Source of the DNA: Chelydra serpentina
Taxonomy: Eukaryota; Chordata; Testudines; Chelydridae
DNA length: 64,000 bases
Reading direction: 5' to 3'
Assembly (NCBI GenBank): GCA_037349315.1
Contig: JBAIAC010000007.1
Span: forward strand, 47,451,001 to 47,515,000
Part shown: positions 44,985 through 58,480 of the stretch, in pieces
Numbering within the stretch: position 1 is the stretch's first letter
Layout of the letters: the number at the start of each line of letters is the position of its first letter
Translations under genes and position numbers: made by a program
The notes under the pieces: model-generated
What the model was told of the DNA's origin: nothing
The model's database searches: none
What the model saw: the letters and a program-made list of their open reading frames with translations, nothing else

Positions 44985-45164
44985 ATGGGGGGAGGGATAG
45001 CTCAGTGGTTTGAGCATTGGCCTGCTAAACCCAGGGTTGTGAGTTCAATCCTTGAGGGGGCCATTTGGGGATCTAGGGCAAAAATTGGGGATTGGTCCTG
45101 CTTTGAGCAGGGGGTTGGACTAGATGACCTACTAAGGTCCCTTCCAACCCTGATATTCTATGAT
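44985..45164 (+). mobile_element. Turtle-type tRNA-derived SINE with CR1 tail
   Basis: The head GGGAGGGATAGCTCAGTGGT contains a Pol III A box (TAGCTCAGTGGT at about 44998-45009), and GAGTTCAATCC at 45041-45051 is the B box. The rest (GGTCCTGCTTTGAGCAGGGG, GTTGGACTAGATGACCTACT, CCCTTCCAACCCTGATATTC) matches the 3' end of the CR1 at 29221-29305. The SINE is thus built to be copied by CR1 machinery. Possible 6-bp duplication ATAGTT on both sides. It is well preserved. It is not a functional tRNA because it lacks a foldable acceptor stem and has a fused tail. Confidence 0.85.
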
Positions 45165-45255
45165 AGTTCACTGGCTACAATAAAATCAGTTTCCAATGCA
45201 TCCCATGTGTTTTTCCCAAAACTTTGACGTACTAGGGGTCTCAAGGATCCCAATA

Positions 45256-45900
45256 TGGAAAAAGATGGATGATTTTCATTCCAATAGGAGGGTTAAGAAA
45301 TGAGTCACTTTGTTCAAAGCTGGATACCAACAGATGAAGGGAAAGTCTCCTCACTGAGACACTAGTCTTTGAAGTTTGCTCATCTGAGAGAAATCCTGGT
45401 CCAGAACCATATTTACATTTGTTATGCAAGTAATGCTGCAAGAGGGCTTACAAGTGTAGGAGAGAGAGGGAACATATGGAGAGGCTGGCAGATATGGATT
45501 CCCTGGTGTGGTGGTTAGATTTCTTGCTCTGAAAAGGCAAGCTTTTAAAATTCATAGGAAAAACCATGAAACGCACAACCAGTATGCCAAGCAGTACTGT
45601 ATTTAAAGAAGAATTATAATTATGAAAGGGAATCAAATACTTTAACATCTAATACAGTTTTAGACTTTAAATAATTATATGCTAGTCAAATAGTAAAAGT
45701 TGAATTAATTTTCAGAACTGTCACACACTGTATGTCATCAAATCTAATGAGTTCCTTTGTATACTTTTTTTATTAAATACCTGGGCTTTCCCCCTCTCAA
45801 TTATTTATCACTTGCCATGGCATCCTCTCTTTTACAGACAGCAAGAACTTGCAGTTTCACAGTGACATCAGTTGATATAACTTTCTGTAGTGTGAACCTG
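45256..45900. other. Noncoding DNA, nothing recognised
   Basis: No gene is seen. GGTGTGGTGGTTAGATTTCT near 45509 could be a stray tRNA-like fragment. Confidence 0.45.
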
Positions 45901-45902
45901 TG

Positions 45903-46112
45903 AGCCTGATCCAAAGACCATTCGAAGTCAGTAGGAGTCTTTGCACTAAACATCAGTGATCTTTGGATCAGATTTATGGTGCTGATACAGCAATGTACTA
46001 AAACACGTGATTAAATTCAAGCACCAAAGTAGTCTAGTTCAAATCATTGGGACTATTAAGGTGCTTAAAATTAAGCATGTATTTAAATGCTCTGATGGAT
46101 CAGGGCCTACAT
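45903..46112. mobile_element. Palindromic MITE (GATCCAAAG family)
   Basis: GAGCCTGATCCAAAGACCATT is answered by GATCTTTGGATCAG at 45958-45971. A second block (AATTAAGCATGTATTTAAATGC, TGGATCAGGGCCT) closes the element at about 46109. This fits the turtle palindromic elements that begin and end with GGCCTGATCC. Confidence 0.5.
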
Positions 46113-49100
46113 GAGTATTATTGTTCGAAGATTAATTTACAAGTGCAGAATCCACAATTTAAGTATGTTTAATTATCATATTTGCCTTACAATGTCACTC
46201 AGCTCTTTGGAATTTTCTGTATTATTATTTTAAGATGGTTTAACAGAAAATATTAAATAGGTAAAGTTACTACATTGCCCAGGAGAAGAGGAACTGCATA
46301 AGAATCAAGAGATATAACTAGGAACAAAGATGAGAATTAAAACAAGGGAAATTAGAAAATGTGGATACTGGGAGAAATTCCATAAATATAAGATCTACCA
46401 GATTCTAGAATAAAAGGTAGGCACATCATTGCTTGCGACTTTTAAAACTAGAACTGTACAATAGGGTGGAGTTGAATGACCAGATAGCCTGATGTAACTT
46501 TTTAATCTCTATACTCTTAGTGCTTTCTTTGGAGATTTCACAACAGGCCAATGTTATGGGCACGACCACTTCTTTTTCCTGTGCCCCATTTTAGCCTCAA
46601 ATTTTATGAACTAACCAAATCAGGCATTCTCTACTCTTATTATCTTTTATTATTTACATAAATGCTGAACTATGAAAAGCTGTGACAGTAAAAAATGTTA
46701 ATATTAATTAAAGGAATTTCACATTTTAAGTCTTACATCCTACTAATTTTTTCTTGTGCTCCATATTTGGTCACTGTCAGGTTGGAAGACCAATAATGTG
46801 TCACCTTTAACGTACCCAGAATACTATAGGTTTTATTTTAGAATGCTTTTTTTCAAAATTGTTTGGAATTAATTTGGTCAGATGTCTATTCTATTCTACA
46901 GAAGTTACTACAGTGGAGAGAGTACTATAGGATCTGAGCACCTTCTAAAAGTGCAGTTAAGTGATATGCCTAACATCTGTCATGTGTGGTTCATTCTCTC
47001 TCTCATTCTCACCCCAGGGGGGAAATTGTGTGTGCAATGTAGTGTTATGTGCATGTGTATTATGATAGTTTTTAATTATATGCTCTCGTATTATTTTTCC
47101 ACAGGACTGCAGTCTAAATAGTGCATTAATCAGAATTTAAAACCATGTATAGTGAACTCTTGGAATTTTCCAAGCCTCAATGCATCTTTAACACATTATT
47201 CACATAAATCAACCTAATCCCAAAGCATATGATCCCAGATGGAAAGGAGAGGGTAAAATTGGCTTTCCTCCCTAACCCTCCCTTTGTCAAATAATAAAAC
47301 CCATAATATTTAAAACACAATGGATCTAGCTATCCAATTTAAATATTTACAGGGTGCCTATTATTTTGGTATAAGTGCCAAAGAAAGGGCAAGTGAAAGT
47401 GGTAGCTTTAATTCTGAACATTTTAAGGCTGAGAATCTTTGCTATTTTTTGCAATTATTCTTGTTAATAAAGTAACATTGATTTATATTTTAATCTAAAC
47501 TCGAATATGTGCTTTGTAATATCAAACATAATATAAAGATGGTCTCATAGCAGAAACTTGAATAATTACTTTATTTTGAATGCCAGTGCGGTTTGTTTGC
47601 TTGTTTTGTTTTAAACAAAAATTAACTTTTATTTTCCAGCAGCAAACAATTTTGCCTCTTTGGAATAGCTTCAGAAACAATCTATATTATACTGTTCCAG
47701 ACCATAGTAAACATTTGCTAAAATGAAAACAGCCTTAGCTTTCCATAAAATAAATATTAATAACTTATATTTAATTCCATCTGTTGGTAGAAACTGGTGA
47801 ATAATAAAACTAGCTTTTTTTAAAGCAAAAGCTCCCTCATCTCTAGTGGGTGCAGCAATTTCATACAGAATGTGCCTGGATCCTAGCTGGTTTGTCTGTC
47901 TTGCAAGCAGTGACCTACTCTAGGAAAGGAAATTCATCTTTAAATCCACAGGCAAGAAAGATTAAACTTTGCCTATGAATTTGCAATAACATTTTGACCT
48001 GGGCCAAAAAGGCCATCTGACCCCAAATCTCTTCTAACCTCCCAATAGCTGAACTCACATAAACGTGTTCCAGTCTGTGTTGGGGTGGGGAGATAGGTGA
48101 AGCTTGTCAAACTCACTTCAAACCGAACTTGGAAGCATTAGCACAGCTGCAATATTTTTATTCTGTAATTGTATTGCAAATTGAATATAATCCTGGGGTT
48201 TTTTTTATTGTTGGCAGCAGATAAGCAGGGCATTCAAAAACTATGGGGCCAGATTGCCACCTACTACAAGATCTATGAAAGATCAGGACCATCCAGGTGG
48301 AGACTCTTTGATTCTGAAGTAGCTCCCTTATCACTCCCTAGCAGCATGGCTCCATTGGCCTACAGCACCTATTCCAGCTACAGTACCCTTAGCATATGAA
48401 GTGACATGCCACATTACACCATTTATACAGTTGCCTCTCTATATAAAAATGAATGAAACTTATGTTCAGATTTGCTCTGGAAAAGTGTACATATGGCAAA
48501 GCTCAAGTGAAAAGCTTACCAAGTGCCAATAACACTAAGTCCTGGACTATGGGAAATATATATCTATTACCTGGCTTGCTTGTTTGTCTGCACGCCAAGA
48601 AGCCTGAACGTCCATCCCATAATGTTTGGATGCATTGCAGACAAATGTCAAAGCAAGCATTATACTCTCTGCTAATGTACGTTTTCAGGTCAACAATGTG
48701 ATGTTTGAAAAGATTAATCCCTTGCTGAGTAATATGCATCTGAATGCTTTTAAATGTTGGTTTATACACAGATAGTGAGATATGTACCGTAAACACAGCT
48801 GTTAGAGGGAAATATATTGCACAGGTCCTACAGTGAGGATCTATGATATTCAAAGAAATGTTTTTAAAAAGTTTTGATGCTGTTGTGAAGGTCTTCAATT
48901 CTCATCTATGGAGAAAAAAGCTGTCTGCCTGTTTGATGGGCCATTTCTCTGGGATGAGTGAAAAGGAATTCTGGCTTTCTGCAAAGAGAACAGAGGAGCT
49001 CTTTCTGCCTTTTGATGTGGCATACATTGTATGGAGAAGGGTAGGGGGAGGAAGCTTTTGCTATCCAGCCCTCTTTTTCATTCCCTGAAGCAGTTGGGGA

Positions 49101-51215
49101 TTTTCTATTTCTGTCACCACTCTTATCAGCATGAATGTACACATATCAGCACTCTGACAAAAACAACAGAGAGATGCATACTACCTGCCAATCCTACAAT
49201 CTTCTTGTCCAGTCTAATAATTACCAGATATTCTACAGAAATACCTGGATTAGAAAGCTGATGTATCACACTACTTTATCTCTTGCTGCAGGGTGTGAGT
49301 TTACAATACAGTATTGCTATACTTTTTGATACTTTATTACTTGCATCCATTTTTGGCCTATTTCAAGTGTGATGTGTGTCAGTAGGGTGCTTACACTGCA
49401 GTTCTCATTCAAAGAGTTATACACCACTATTGACAGGCCTATCTGGTAGTGCATAGCTTTTATGCTGAGTTTCTTTTCTTCACCTTTTCCTTTAAAAGAT
49501 TTTTCTCTTTCGCTTTTGGTCAATTAAAGTTTCATTACTGGGAAGGCAGGGGCAGCTTCACATAGAATTAAAAATCATTTTGGTAAGCAAATAATTCGGT
49601 TGTGTGCATTCCAGAGAGAAGGGGAAAAGCTCACTGTGCTGTAGAATGTAATTGTCATTACATTTTGAAACCCTATTATTTAAATGCTGCATTAAAAAAA
49701 ACCCATATCCACCCCCCCCCCCCCCGTCTTCTAGAACCTACAGTATTTACTTAATTTGCTTTTAAAGGAGAGGAAGCAATCTCAGATTGGAACGTAACAA
49801 CATTTTCTATTAAAATACTTAGCTTTCGATTTGGCTCATCAGATTGATAATGCTTGCATCATCTTTCACCTATTGGTCACAGTATGGCCAGCTGAATAAT
49901 ATTCACAAATAATGTATCAAATGACTTTTTCAGTCCTTTGTGGAATAAATTATTTAAGATTTCCTCCCCCCCACCCCATTATTCTTAGCTGAATCTAGAA
50001 TCAGGGAAGTATAGTAAAACTAATTACAGTAGGCAGCTTAAAGAGGCTTGATCCATTGCTCACTGAAGTCATTGGAAAGACTCCCATTGGTTTCAGTAGG
50101 TTATGGATGAGGCACTTAGTGAAGATCAAAACTCATCTTGTAAGGTATATACCAAGCAATTACCAAAAGCTATTGCCACCTGATGGCTGCTTTCCACCTA
50201 GATGTGCGTGTGCTGGTAGTTACATGCATAGATAAATACACACAAATATGGGGTGATAAAGCAGCTGTCAGATGGCAAACACATTGATTTTTGGGGGCAG
50301 AGCCTCAATTGACTTCAATGGACCTGTGCCAATTTACACCAGCTGAGGATCTTTACAAGTTGAGCTGCACTCTTTACCCCTTGAGCTGCCTACTTTATAG
50401 TTTGTCTATATTTTACTAAAAAAGTTTTATCTTTCAGCAGCTGAATTTTCACAGAGTATTTTCTTGTTACATGCAAAACTTTGTTCGACAAGAGAATTGT
50501 GTAAAGCATGTTATCTGTTAATTAATTTGCATAATTTGCTGGGTAAACTACATACTTAGCTTATTGACCGGAGTGTGCTTTATTGCTCCCTCTCTTATAC
50601 AGATACTTTAATAATGAATGCAATGTACATCTCATTAACTTTACTTACTGTAATATAATCTTTGGTATTTATATTTACCGATCTGGGTATTCTCAGACTA
50701 ATTTAGTTTTCCTTCCTGCTGCACTTATTAAAATAAGCTGATTTTTATAATGATGGATGTCTTATCATTATTTAGATCTACTTATATTAATTGAAAACAT
50801 GACAGAAGATAGTTAATAGCTTTGGGCCAAATTCTCCTCTCAGGTAAACTGCACAAGCAGTAGTGTATAGGTATAAACAGGATTGAGCAAGAGAAAGTTA
50901 AGTGACTGAAGTAGCAGGAAAACATGCAGCTTAGTAAGTAGAGTAGGCAAATACTTTATGAATTAGCAGGTTATGTTTCTTGATAGGAAAGCTGTTTTAT
51001 AAATGCTGCAGAATCTATTATGTATGCAGTTGATATGAATGGTCTTCAATGGCAAATGCATAGTGCTACATCCTCAGCAAATGTAAATTGATGCAGTGCC
51101 ATTGATTTCAATGGACTGTACACCAGCGGAAGAGCTAGCCCACATACTGTCCTGCTGATATGCTTGTAAAATGTCTCAGATCCTCATCTTACATCTAAGC
51201 TTGCATTGTGTTTAT
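46113..51215. other. Long noncoding stretch, single-copy in appearance
   Basis: No exon, RNA gene or confident element. The longest open frame (48503-48898, minus, 131 codons) has no recognisable domain and a composition like random AT-rich DNA. 49780-49975 and 50400-50830 are smooth AT-rich blocks that could be conserved noncoding elements. A C14 run is at 49712-49725. 50290-50350 and 51075-51130 (TTGACTTCAATGG, GATTTCAATGGACTGT) resemble small palindromic elements. Confidence 0.5.
49712..49725 (+). repeat. C14 homopolymer
   Basis: Fourteen consecutive C residues after CCCATATCCA. Length is unstable and error-prone in sequencing. Confidence 0.95.
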
Positions 51216-51221
51216 ACAGCT

Positions 51222-51715
51222 GTATCCAGAATTTAAGGCCTGAAGAGACCACCAGACCATCCAGTCTGACCTCTATATCACAGGTCCCCCACTCCATCCA
51301 CCACCCACGTACTAAACCCAATAACCAAAATTAGACCAAAATAGCACACCCCTCAGCAGACTAAACTATTGTGTGCCACAGGCAGAGAATAGGAGGGACC
51401 AAGGTGCACCAGTGCTCAAGGTCCCGGCAATGGCAGGGAACTGATTGAGAGAGACCCAGACATTCCAGGGAAGCAACCAGGCTTCAGAGGAAGTTGAAAA
51501 GACCCCACCACTATCGCTGATAGTCTGCCCTGGGGGGAAATTCCTTCCTGATCCTTAATATAGCAACCAATTAAAACTTGCACATGAGAAAAATAATCAG
51601 CTAGTCAAGGGTCTGAGTTCCTGAATTACCAGTTCCACTCAAGAGCATCGTCTCACCCTGTTCAGTGTCTCATCTCAAGCTGTGGCTACCTCTGATGCTT
51701 CAGAGAAAGGAGAGT
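51222..51715 (-). mobile_element. CR1 LINE 3' fragment
   Basis: The plus strand reads AATTTAAGGCCTGAAGAGAC, CATCCAGTCTGACCTCTATA, ATTGTGTGCCACAGGCAGAG, GGAGGGACCAAGGTGCACCA and GGGGGGAAATTCCTTCCTGA. This is the reverse complement of a CR1 subfamily 3' UTR and end familiar from turtle sequence. 5'-truncated and without coding sequence. It is more intact than the relic at 41650. Confidence 0.7.
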
Positions 51716-53024
51716 TCACTGTGTGTTACTTTGAACACTATCATTAGCTTACCTGCAGTAGTGGTCCTTAAAACTATGCTAATTTTTATCCAAGACAAAT
51801 ATATAATGTTGCCTCACTGACTGCAATATTTATTTGTACTTCTCCATATATTTATGTAGGAAATTACTTAGATACCTTGAAAACGGCAAATACCAAAGTG
51901 CAAAAGTTCTCTGAGAAAATTTGGAAAAAGTTTAAGGGTCATCAACTGCACATTTTACAGATATTATTTGAGCTCATGTATTCCATAAGGGACCCCAGCC
52001 TGAATTAAAAGCCCATTTTAGTCAATGGGGGTTTTACCATTTGCTTCAGTGGGAGAAGAATCAGCCTTTAACAGGAAGAGCTTGAATTAACTGCTTGAGG
52101 AAACAGGCCCTACTTTTTGGCCCCTGCAATGATAGCATCATAAAATATAAATTCCACAGGTTATCTGGGTACAGTAATAAAACTGATGATCGACAAAACA
52201 GTTCAGATGTCAGAGTAACTGGGAAATACACTTTTTTTTTCTTTTCTCTTGTTTTAAAATTAGACATGCAACCGTTGTTTTGAAAATTCCCCCTTTTTGG
52301 CAGAATGTTATAAGCCTCTTCCTTATCCCCACAAAATGAAGGAGGGAAATGAATTTTCATTAAATCATTATGCTGAATGCCACACTGAGGATGAAATGCT
52401 TTTGAAAATGTCAAGCTTTCCCCTTCAATTTTTTTCCTTTGACATATTAAGTGATTAACTAGGTCACATTAACTCCATAAACATTTGAGAGTTGAAATTA
52501 CACCAACAGAAACACTGAGTCTAAATAAGGCCATTAAAAACAAATCAGGCTGGAGGATCAGAGCTACTGGAGCCAGCATCTAATGCTCTTATTACAAACC
52601 ATACCCTTCCCTACCAGATTTCCTTTGACTGGCATCTTTCTAAAGGCTATATTTTCATTGTTCACATTTTCTTTTGTTTCTTATTTGCCTCTAAAGTATG
52701 GTGAAGCTGTTTGCTGGGTCTTTTCTATTATTCATAGCAGTTGAGTTGTATTGATGAAAACATGTATAATCCAATTCTAGGAAGGGCATTAGTCATAAAA
52801 TTTTCCAAGCTCCCCCAACTCAGACCTACTAATATTTGTATCAACTTGCAAAGATTTAAAACTGATCATCTAATGCATTTCATATCAATGGCAAATCCTA
52901 TGAGACCAATTGGCAGCTAATTCTAATGAATAATGAAACCATGTCTTCCCTGTACTATATTTTATATATCCGTGGGATGATTCACACAATGGCAGCTACT
53001 TGCTGTTTATGAAAAAGGGCCCCA

Positions 53025-53125
53025 CCCTGCAAACAGCCACCTATGTGAGTAGTCCCACTGGGTGGAATGAGAATACTCATGGGAGTAAGGTTACTCACAT
53101 GCGTATGGGGTTTTCATGACAGGGC
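53025..53125. mobile_element. Short palindromic MITE candidate
   Basis: GTGAGTAGTCCCACTGGG and TCATGGGAGTAAGGTTACTCACATG are partial reverse complements. Outer GGGCCCCACCCTGC is answered by GTATGGGGTTTTCATGACAGGGC. A decayed palindromic element of the turtle type. Confidence 0.45.
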
Positions 53126-56100
53126 TTTAAAGTAGCATAGAAATTACAGTGGAGAATATAAATGGAAGAAAGGGTGTCTCTTTTTGTTTAATCTACTGTC
53201 TCATGACTCATTTTCATCTGACATTTTTCATTGCATGCCGATGAAAAGATGCACACCGCATATTTGAGTTTGCTTCCTTATCTCAGAAACTGTTGTCATC
53301 TGAAGAGTATGATGCTGTAGATACACCAATACTGCTGCAATCTAGTTCATAATATGTATCACAAGGAATTCAACAACAGTGCCATGGATATACAGAATAT
53401 GTTTTTTCTGTGTTTAAATGATGGATTGATGTTTATTTATCATTTAATACAGCAGTATGAATGCCAAGTTACATGCTTATCTGCAGGAAGAACTTGATGG
53501 TGGGGACTTGAACCTAGATTCTCAGATTATTTATCTATCAACCGAACTAAGAGCAGCAGTATAATCAAGAAATGACTCTTAAATGACCCTTGATTTAAGA
53601 GATTATATAAACTGTTGTTATTCTTCCATGTCAACCAAAACAAACCATACTGTGAGCAGTGGCTGTCAAAAGAAAAACAACTGAGGGCCAGGCATATATA
53701 CATATATCTTAATTTTGTTATTTAAGGGATCAGCAAATCTCCCTTTTTTTTTTAGAGCTGAGGTAAATTGGAAGCTGTGAAAGGAAAACTTGCCCAAACT
53801 CTTCTCAGAGAATTCCTGAGTTACAAATTACTGTGGAACTTTGGGCTACTTATTAAATGGACCATCTTTGAAGTATGCAAAAACAGGAGTTGGTCCCAAA
53901 TTTGAGCTGCGATCCTCTCTCAGAGCATGCAAATCATTAATTTTAATGGGAGTTGTACACACGGATCAAGGGATGTTTTGGCCCGCTCCTTTCATTTTCC
54001 CATTTTGTAATACAGTAAATGCCTAGCCATATGATCTATTTCTCTTAATAGGAGACATATTTAACTATCTCTTCTCATTTTACAGTTGTCCTAAAATGTG
54101 TTCAGGAAAAGTGAACACATCAGAATACATTTGCTCAAGAGAAAGTTTGCATTTAATTCTTAGGATCTGGGATTTTTTTATAAGGAATGATTTTTAATCA
54201 TTCAAATATTTAACTGTACTTTGCTTAAATTCACCTATTTAAAGAAACAGCTACAGCATGATGTTTGATACTATATTAAAATTAGGAATCTAGCATCTAA
54301 TTTAAATTTGAGAAATTCACATCCTTAAGTTCTAAAAATTATTTTCCATAGGTATACACAAAAATGCCATTTTTTGGCTGTCACGCTTCTTGAAAGGCAG
54401 GAAGTATGTCAAAAGCCTTAGAAATATAGATCTAATCTTCCTTTGAGAAAATTACTTTAAAAAGCTAGGGTATGTGATCAGCATAAAGCACCACATGATG
54501 TTAATTATGCATGATTAAAGTCCTTATATTTAATCAGATTCAAACTCATGTCTGGTTTGTTATCAGACCAAAGTTGCAGTATGCAAAGATGCACAGGTAT
54601 AAGTTTTGTGCCTTCACAGGATTTTTTTTTTTATTTTTGTGTATATCCCTAATTCATATTTCAAAACAAATGGTAGATGAGGCAATAATTTAGGGAAAAT
54701 TAATAAAGGAAAAGTTGAAAAGTCACACCTAAACTGTCTCGGTGTTCAGCAGAGATGGAAACTGTCTGTATGCAACAGAAGGGAAAGAGCTAGCACCTAC
54801 AGAAAGAAACATCAATCCAGATCAAAAGAGTATCAATTTATTTAGTCTGAAGAAATGGAAATCATTGTGGATTTTGACATACCAGCCTTGGAAGGAGGAG
54901 GGATGGGGGAAACTTCCAGAGGTAATTAGGAAATAATAATCACATGGCCTTCCTCCCAAATGGTACACCAAAAAATCCTTTCTAATGAGAATTCACCCTA
55001 TGTTAAGGGACTCTTCACACCCGAGAGTCCACTGAGGCAGCCAGATGAAGCTAGTCTGGACAAGCTAGTTCGTTGTGACAGAGTTTAATAAGCATGGATA
55101 GTGGAGACACTTAAAAGCAGCTGCTATCTGGTCAGCAAGACATGCTCACAGTTTGACCAAAGATTTGTCAGAGGCAGGTAACTGCATTCCAAAGATGCAA
55201 GCTATTCACTTTTCTTGTTTGTTCCCGGTAACTAAACTGAAAATGTCTTATATAGTTTAACTTATGAGAAGCATAAATCTAGATATCATTAGCAAACTGT
55301 TCCTTTTCTTTAAAGTCCAATTTGTCTCTGTTGTAGTAAATCCTGTTAAGGTAACTTTTTTGTATGGGTATTTTCACTCAAACAGCCCTGGAGAGGTGCT
55401 GAAGTATAAAGAGTTTCTGAACCCTACCTCCCCGCTCAGTCAAGGATCATGGACAAAAGGATCTACTTGAGACAAGAGCTGATGGGGTTATGGGTCACAT
55501 GCACAAATATATAAACACACCAAAGCTGCAGTAACCACTTGGATGCACAGGCACAAGTTTTTGCCTTCCCTGCTTATCATTACAGTGTATTTACATTCTG
55601 CCGAAAGCCGCAACATGATTTCCCCTTAACATTTTAGGAAACGTAATATTTACCTTTTTTAAATAAAACTGGGAAAGTTTGGGCATTAAAACTGGCATTT
55701 TCAAAGGAGCCCAAAGGAATTAGGTACTCAAATCCCATTGACTTTTAATGGGATTTGGACAGTTTACTCCTTTAGGCTCCATTAATAATCACAGCCTACA
55801 TTCATTGTTCAAGGACATTAAGACATATCTGGCTTGGTTTACCCTTAGGGCAACCTTGTCTCAAGCAATCTGCACTTTAATTGAATGATGCAGAATTTTA
55901 AAAGATAACACATTAAGGCAGGTCCTAACAATGATGAACACAAAAATACATTTAATCAGTAACTCCCGTATAAAATAGTCAGTAATGCTGGAGAAAACCA
56001 AATTGAGATAGTACTTGTTAACAAACGCAGGTGTGAGTAACACAATAATGTGAGACACAGCTGAGAAGGAAATGTACTACGTTTAAAATTGTAATGAGGG

Positions 56101-57114
56101 GAAAATAACACACAATTCTCAAAATGGAGGTGTCACCCCAGAATTGCAATAAAAGCTCAAGTAGGACCCTCAAAGGGTCCTAGAGAAAAATCATAATGGT
56201 TATCGTTAAACTCATTATACTGAAATAAATGAAAGTCAGAAGATCACTTAAAATGTATGAACAGACCTGACAAAATGTCAGCTATCTGACCACCTGAGAG
56301 TGCAACACCAAAACAATAACAAAGCATAGGGAGAATTCGTAGGCAACAACCAACAAAAATGTGCAGAATTCTAGGAGGGACTTAACACCTCATCTCTGAG
56401 CACAATTCAGTCTGCCATTAATGTATATAGTCTTGAAGGGACAGGGCTACCCACACTATTTCAAGGAAGAAATATACAAACAAAAGGTAGCCCTGGTCAG
56501 TATACTTGAAGTTTCTTTATATTACATTTTTTAAAATGTGTTAAATATCCAGTGTTTATGGATACTGGTCTAATATGTGAGATAAGTGAACCACCCAGAC
56601 TATTTGGGTAGATAACAGATCAAATGAACACATACCAGATAAATGAGTTACATGCAACAGAAATGGTTTTGAAAAGGCATGAGGCAGCCTGCTTTATTCC
56701 ACTAGATGATGGAAAACAAATTATTTTTCACAAAAATAGTCAAGACCCTCCCACTGCCCCCATCAGCTTATGTCATCCTACTCTGTTTAACAAGTCTTGT
56801 TCCTCATTTTGGTGCAATTCTAAAACTACCATGATCACATAGAGAATCCCTTCTTCTGTCTGCTTTTCCAGTCTTTCCTTTTATATGACTTAGGCAATTG
56901 GAAGTCAGCTACTAGTTAAATAAAATAGTCTCAAATGATCACAAATTACATCATCACTAGTTTCACATTCAATTCTGAAATTTACATCTTGATCAGCAAA
57001 CATAAAGGGATTATTTCTTCACCAGTAGAGATGTGAAACAGCCTCTGTTTTAGGGAGTTAACTATTTACTAACAAGTTTTCTAATTGTAGCTCAGGCTGT
57101 AATACTCCACCAGT

Positions 57115-57130
57115 AAAAAAAAAAAAAAAA
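57115..57130 (+). repeat. A16 homopolymer
   Basis: Sixteen consecutive A residues after CACCAGT. No upstream retroposon is recognised, so it may be a simple repeat only. Confidence 0.9.
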
Positions 57131-58480
57131 GAGTATACTCTGAGACACACAGAAAATCAGGTGGAATATATTATTTCCTTTCCCAGGATAGCTGTTTATC
57201 TATATTGGGTACAAACATTCTTTTACAGGCCTATAAGCAGAAGGACATTTTGCTAAAATATAGAACACTTTATATAAACAGTATTCCTGAGAACTAGGAA
57301 AGGCTAAATTATCTGGGACTTAGTCCTTGGAAGACAAATTGTTGGTTATAAGTTAATTGGCCAATTGGCCTGCATTCCCAGAGTTCAGTACATTCACTCC
57401 TAAAGAAGGACTGAACATCCTAGAGACATCTCAACCCAAGACCTGTGAATCAGGTCCATGTTCTTCCTGGCTGGTGAAAGAGTCACAAGCAGCTGGTGTC
57501 ACTCATGACCAAAATAGCAGTGTCTCATTCCGAGAAAGAGATTTCCTGTTTTTTAAAAAATGCACAATATGGTGATCACACTGAAGAAACTCATCCTAGA
57601 TACATTGGTTCCAGGATCAATCCTTCCATTCCTGAGCAAACTCATAGAGAAGCTAGTCAAAGGCTAACTATGAGCTCATCTAATTGAAGTTAATTTCCTA
57701 GATCCTGCACAATCTGGACTCAGGCCAGTATGTGAGAAGAAACAGTTTTTGTGGCATTAATGGAAAATCTTCTGCTAGTAAGTAATGGACAGTAGACATC
57801 CATTCTCATCCTCGTGCATCTCTGTACAGAATTCAACACTGTCTACCATAAGATACTGCTATCTCGCCTGACAGAGGTGGCAGGGTTCCAAATGAATGTG
57901 CTAATGTACCCCACTTTGTATACTGGTTTCCCATAGAATACTGAGTCTAGTTCAAGATCTTGGTCCTTATTCTCAAAGAACTCAATGGCCATCATAGTTA
58001 GAAGATTACCTGAAGTTCTGGGATGAAGTCTGTGGTCAACTCTATTTCTCAGGCACAATGGAACTTTCTACAATAAGGGTAAATAAGGATAATCTGTGCA
58101 GGAGACCTAGCTTTCTTGGGGACCAGTCCAACACCGTGGAACAAACTCCCATGGGAACTGAGGACCATCACAAACCTCACCACCTTCTGCTCCAAGTGCA
58201 AATCACACTTCTTAGACCTCCCTTCATAGATTCATTGATTCTAAGGCCAGAAGGGACCATTGTGAGCCTCTAGTCTGACCTCTTAGAAAAAGATCCAGCC
58301 TTGATTTAATAATAGTCAGTGATGAAGAACTGGTAAATTGGTTTCCTTGGTAAGTTGTTCCAATGGTTAATTACCCTCACTATTAAGAATTTATTCTTTA
58401 TTTCCAGTCTGAATTTGTCTAGCTTCAACTTCCAGCCATGGGATCATATTATATCTTTCTGTGCTTGAATGAAGAGTCCA

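Larger units (their letters stand above)
43906..45255 (+). mobile_element. Probable piggyBac-like DNA transposon relic
   Basis: The best evidence is the cysteine-rich tail at 44625-44765. Outside it, short palindromes of the form GGGGTC-N-GACCCC occur at 43915-43929, 44244-44260, 44895-44911 and, decayed, at 45235-45251. They seem to mark subterminal regions. A TTAA lies just before the first palindrome (43903-43906), compatible with piggyBac target choice. A matching right-hand TTAA was not confirmed. The SINE at 44985-45164 was inserted later. Boundaries are approximate. Confidence 0.45.
51720..58220. other. Long noncoding stretch, single-copy in appearance
   Basis: No exon or RNA gene is seen. 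53025-53125 (GGGCCCCACCCTGCAAAC, GTGAGTAGTCCCACTGGG, AAGGTTACTCACATGCG) looks like a short palindromic MITE. An A16 run lies at 57115-57130. Open frames are all short (the longest is 117 codons at 52061-52414, minus) and carry no motif. Confidence 0.5.

Noticed and set aside
44990..45060. A functional tRNA gene
   Set aside because: A and B boxes are present, but no cloverleaf acceptor stem is apparent, and the sequence continues into a CR1-type tail, so it is a SINE.
48503..48898. 131-codon open frame on the minus strand
   Set aside because: No recognisable domain, AT-driven composition, no splice or promoter context. Open frames of this length are expected by chance in 64 kb.
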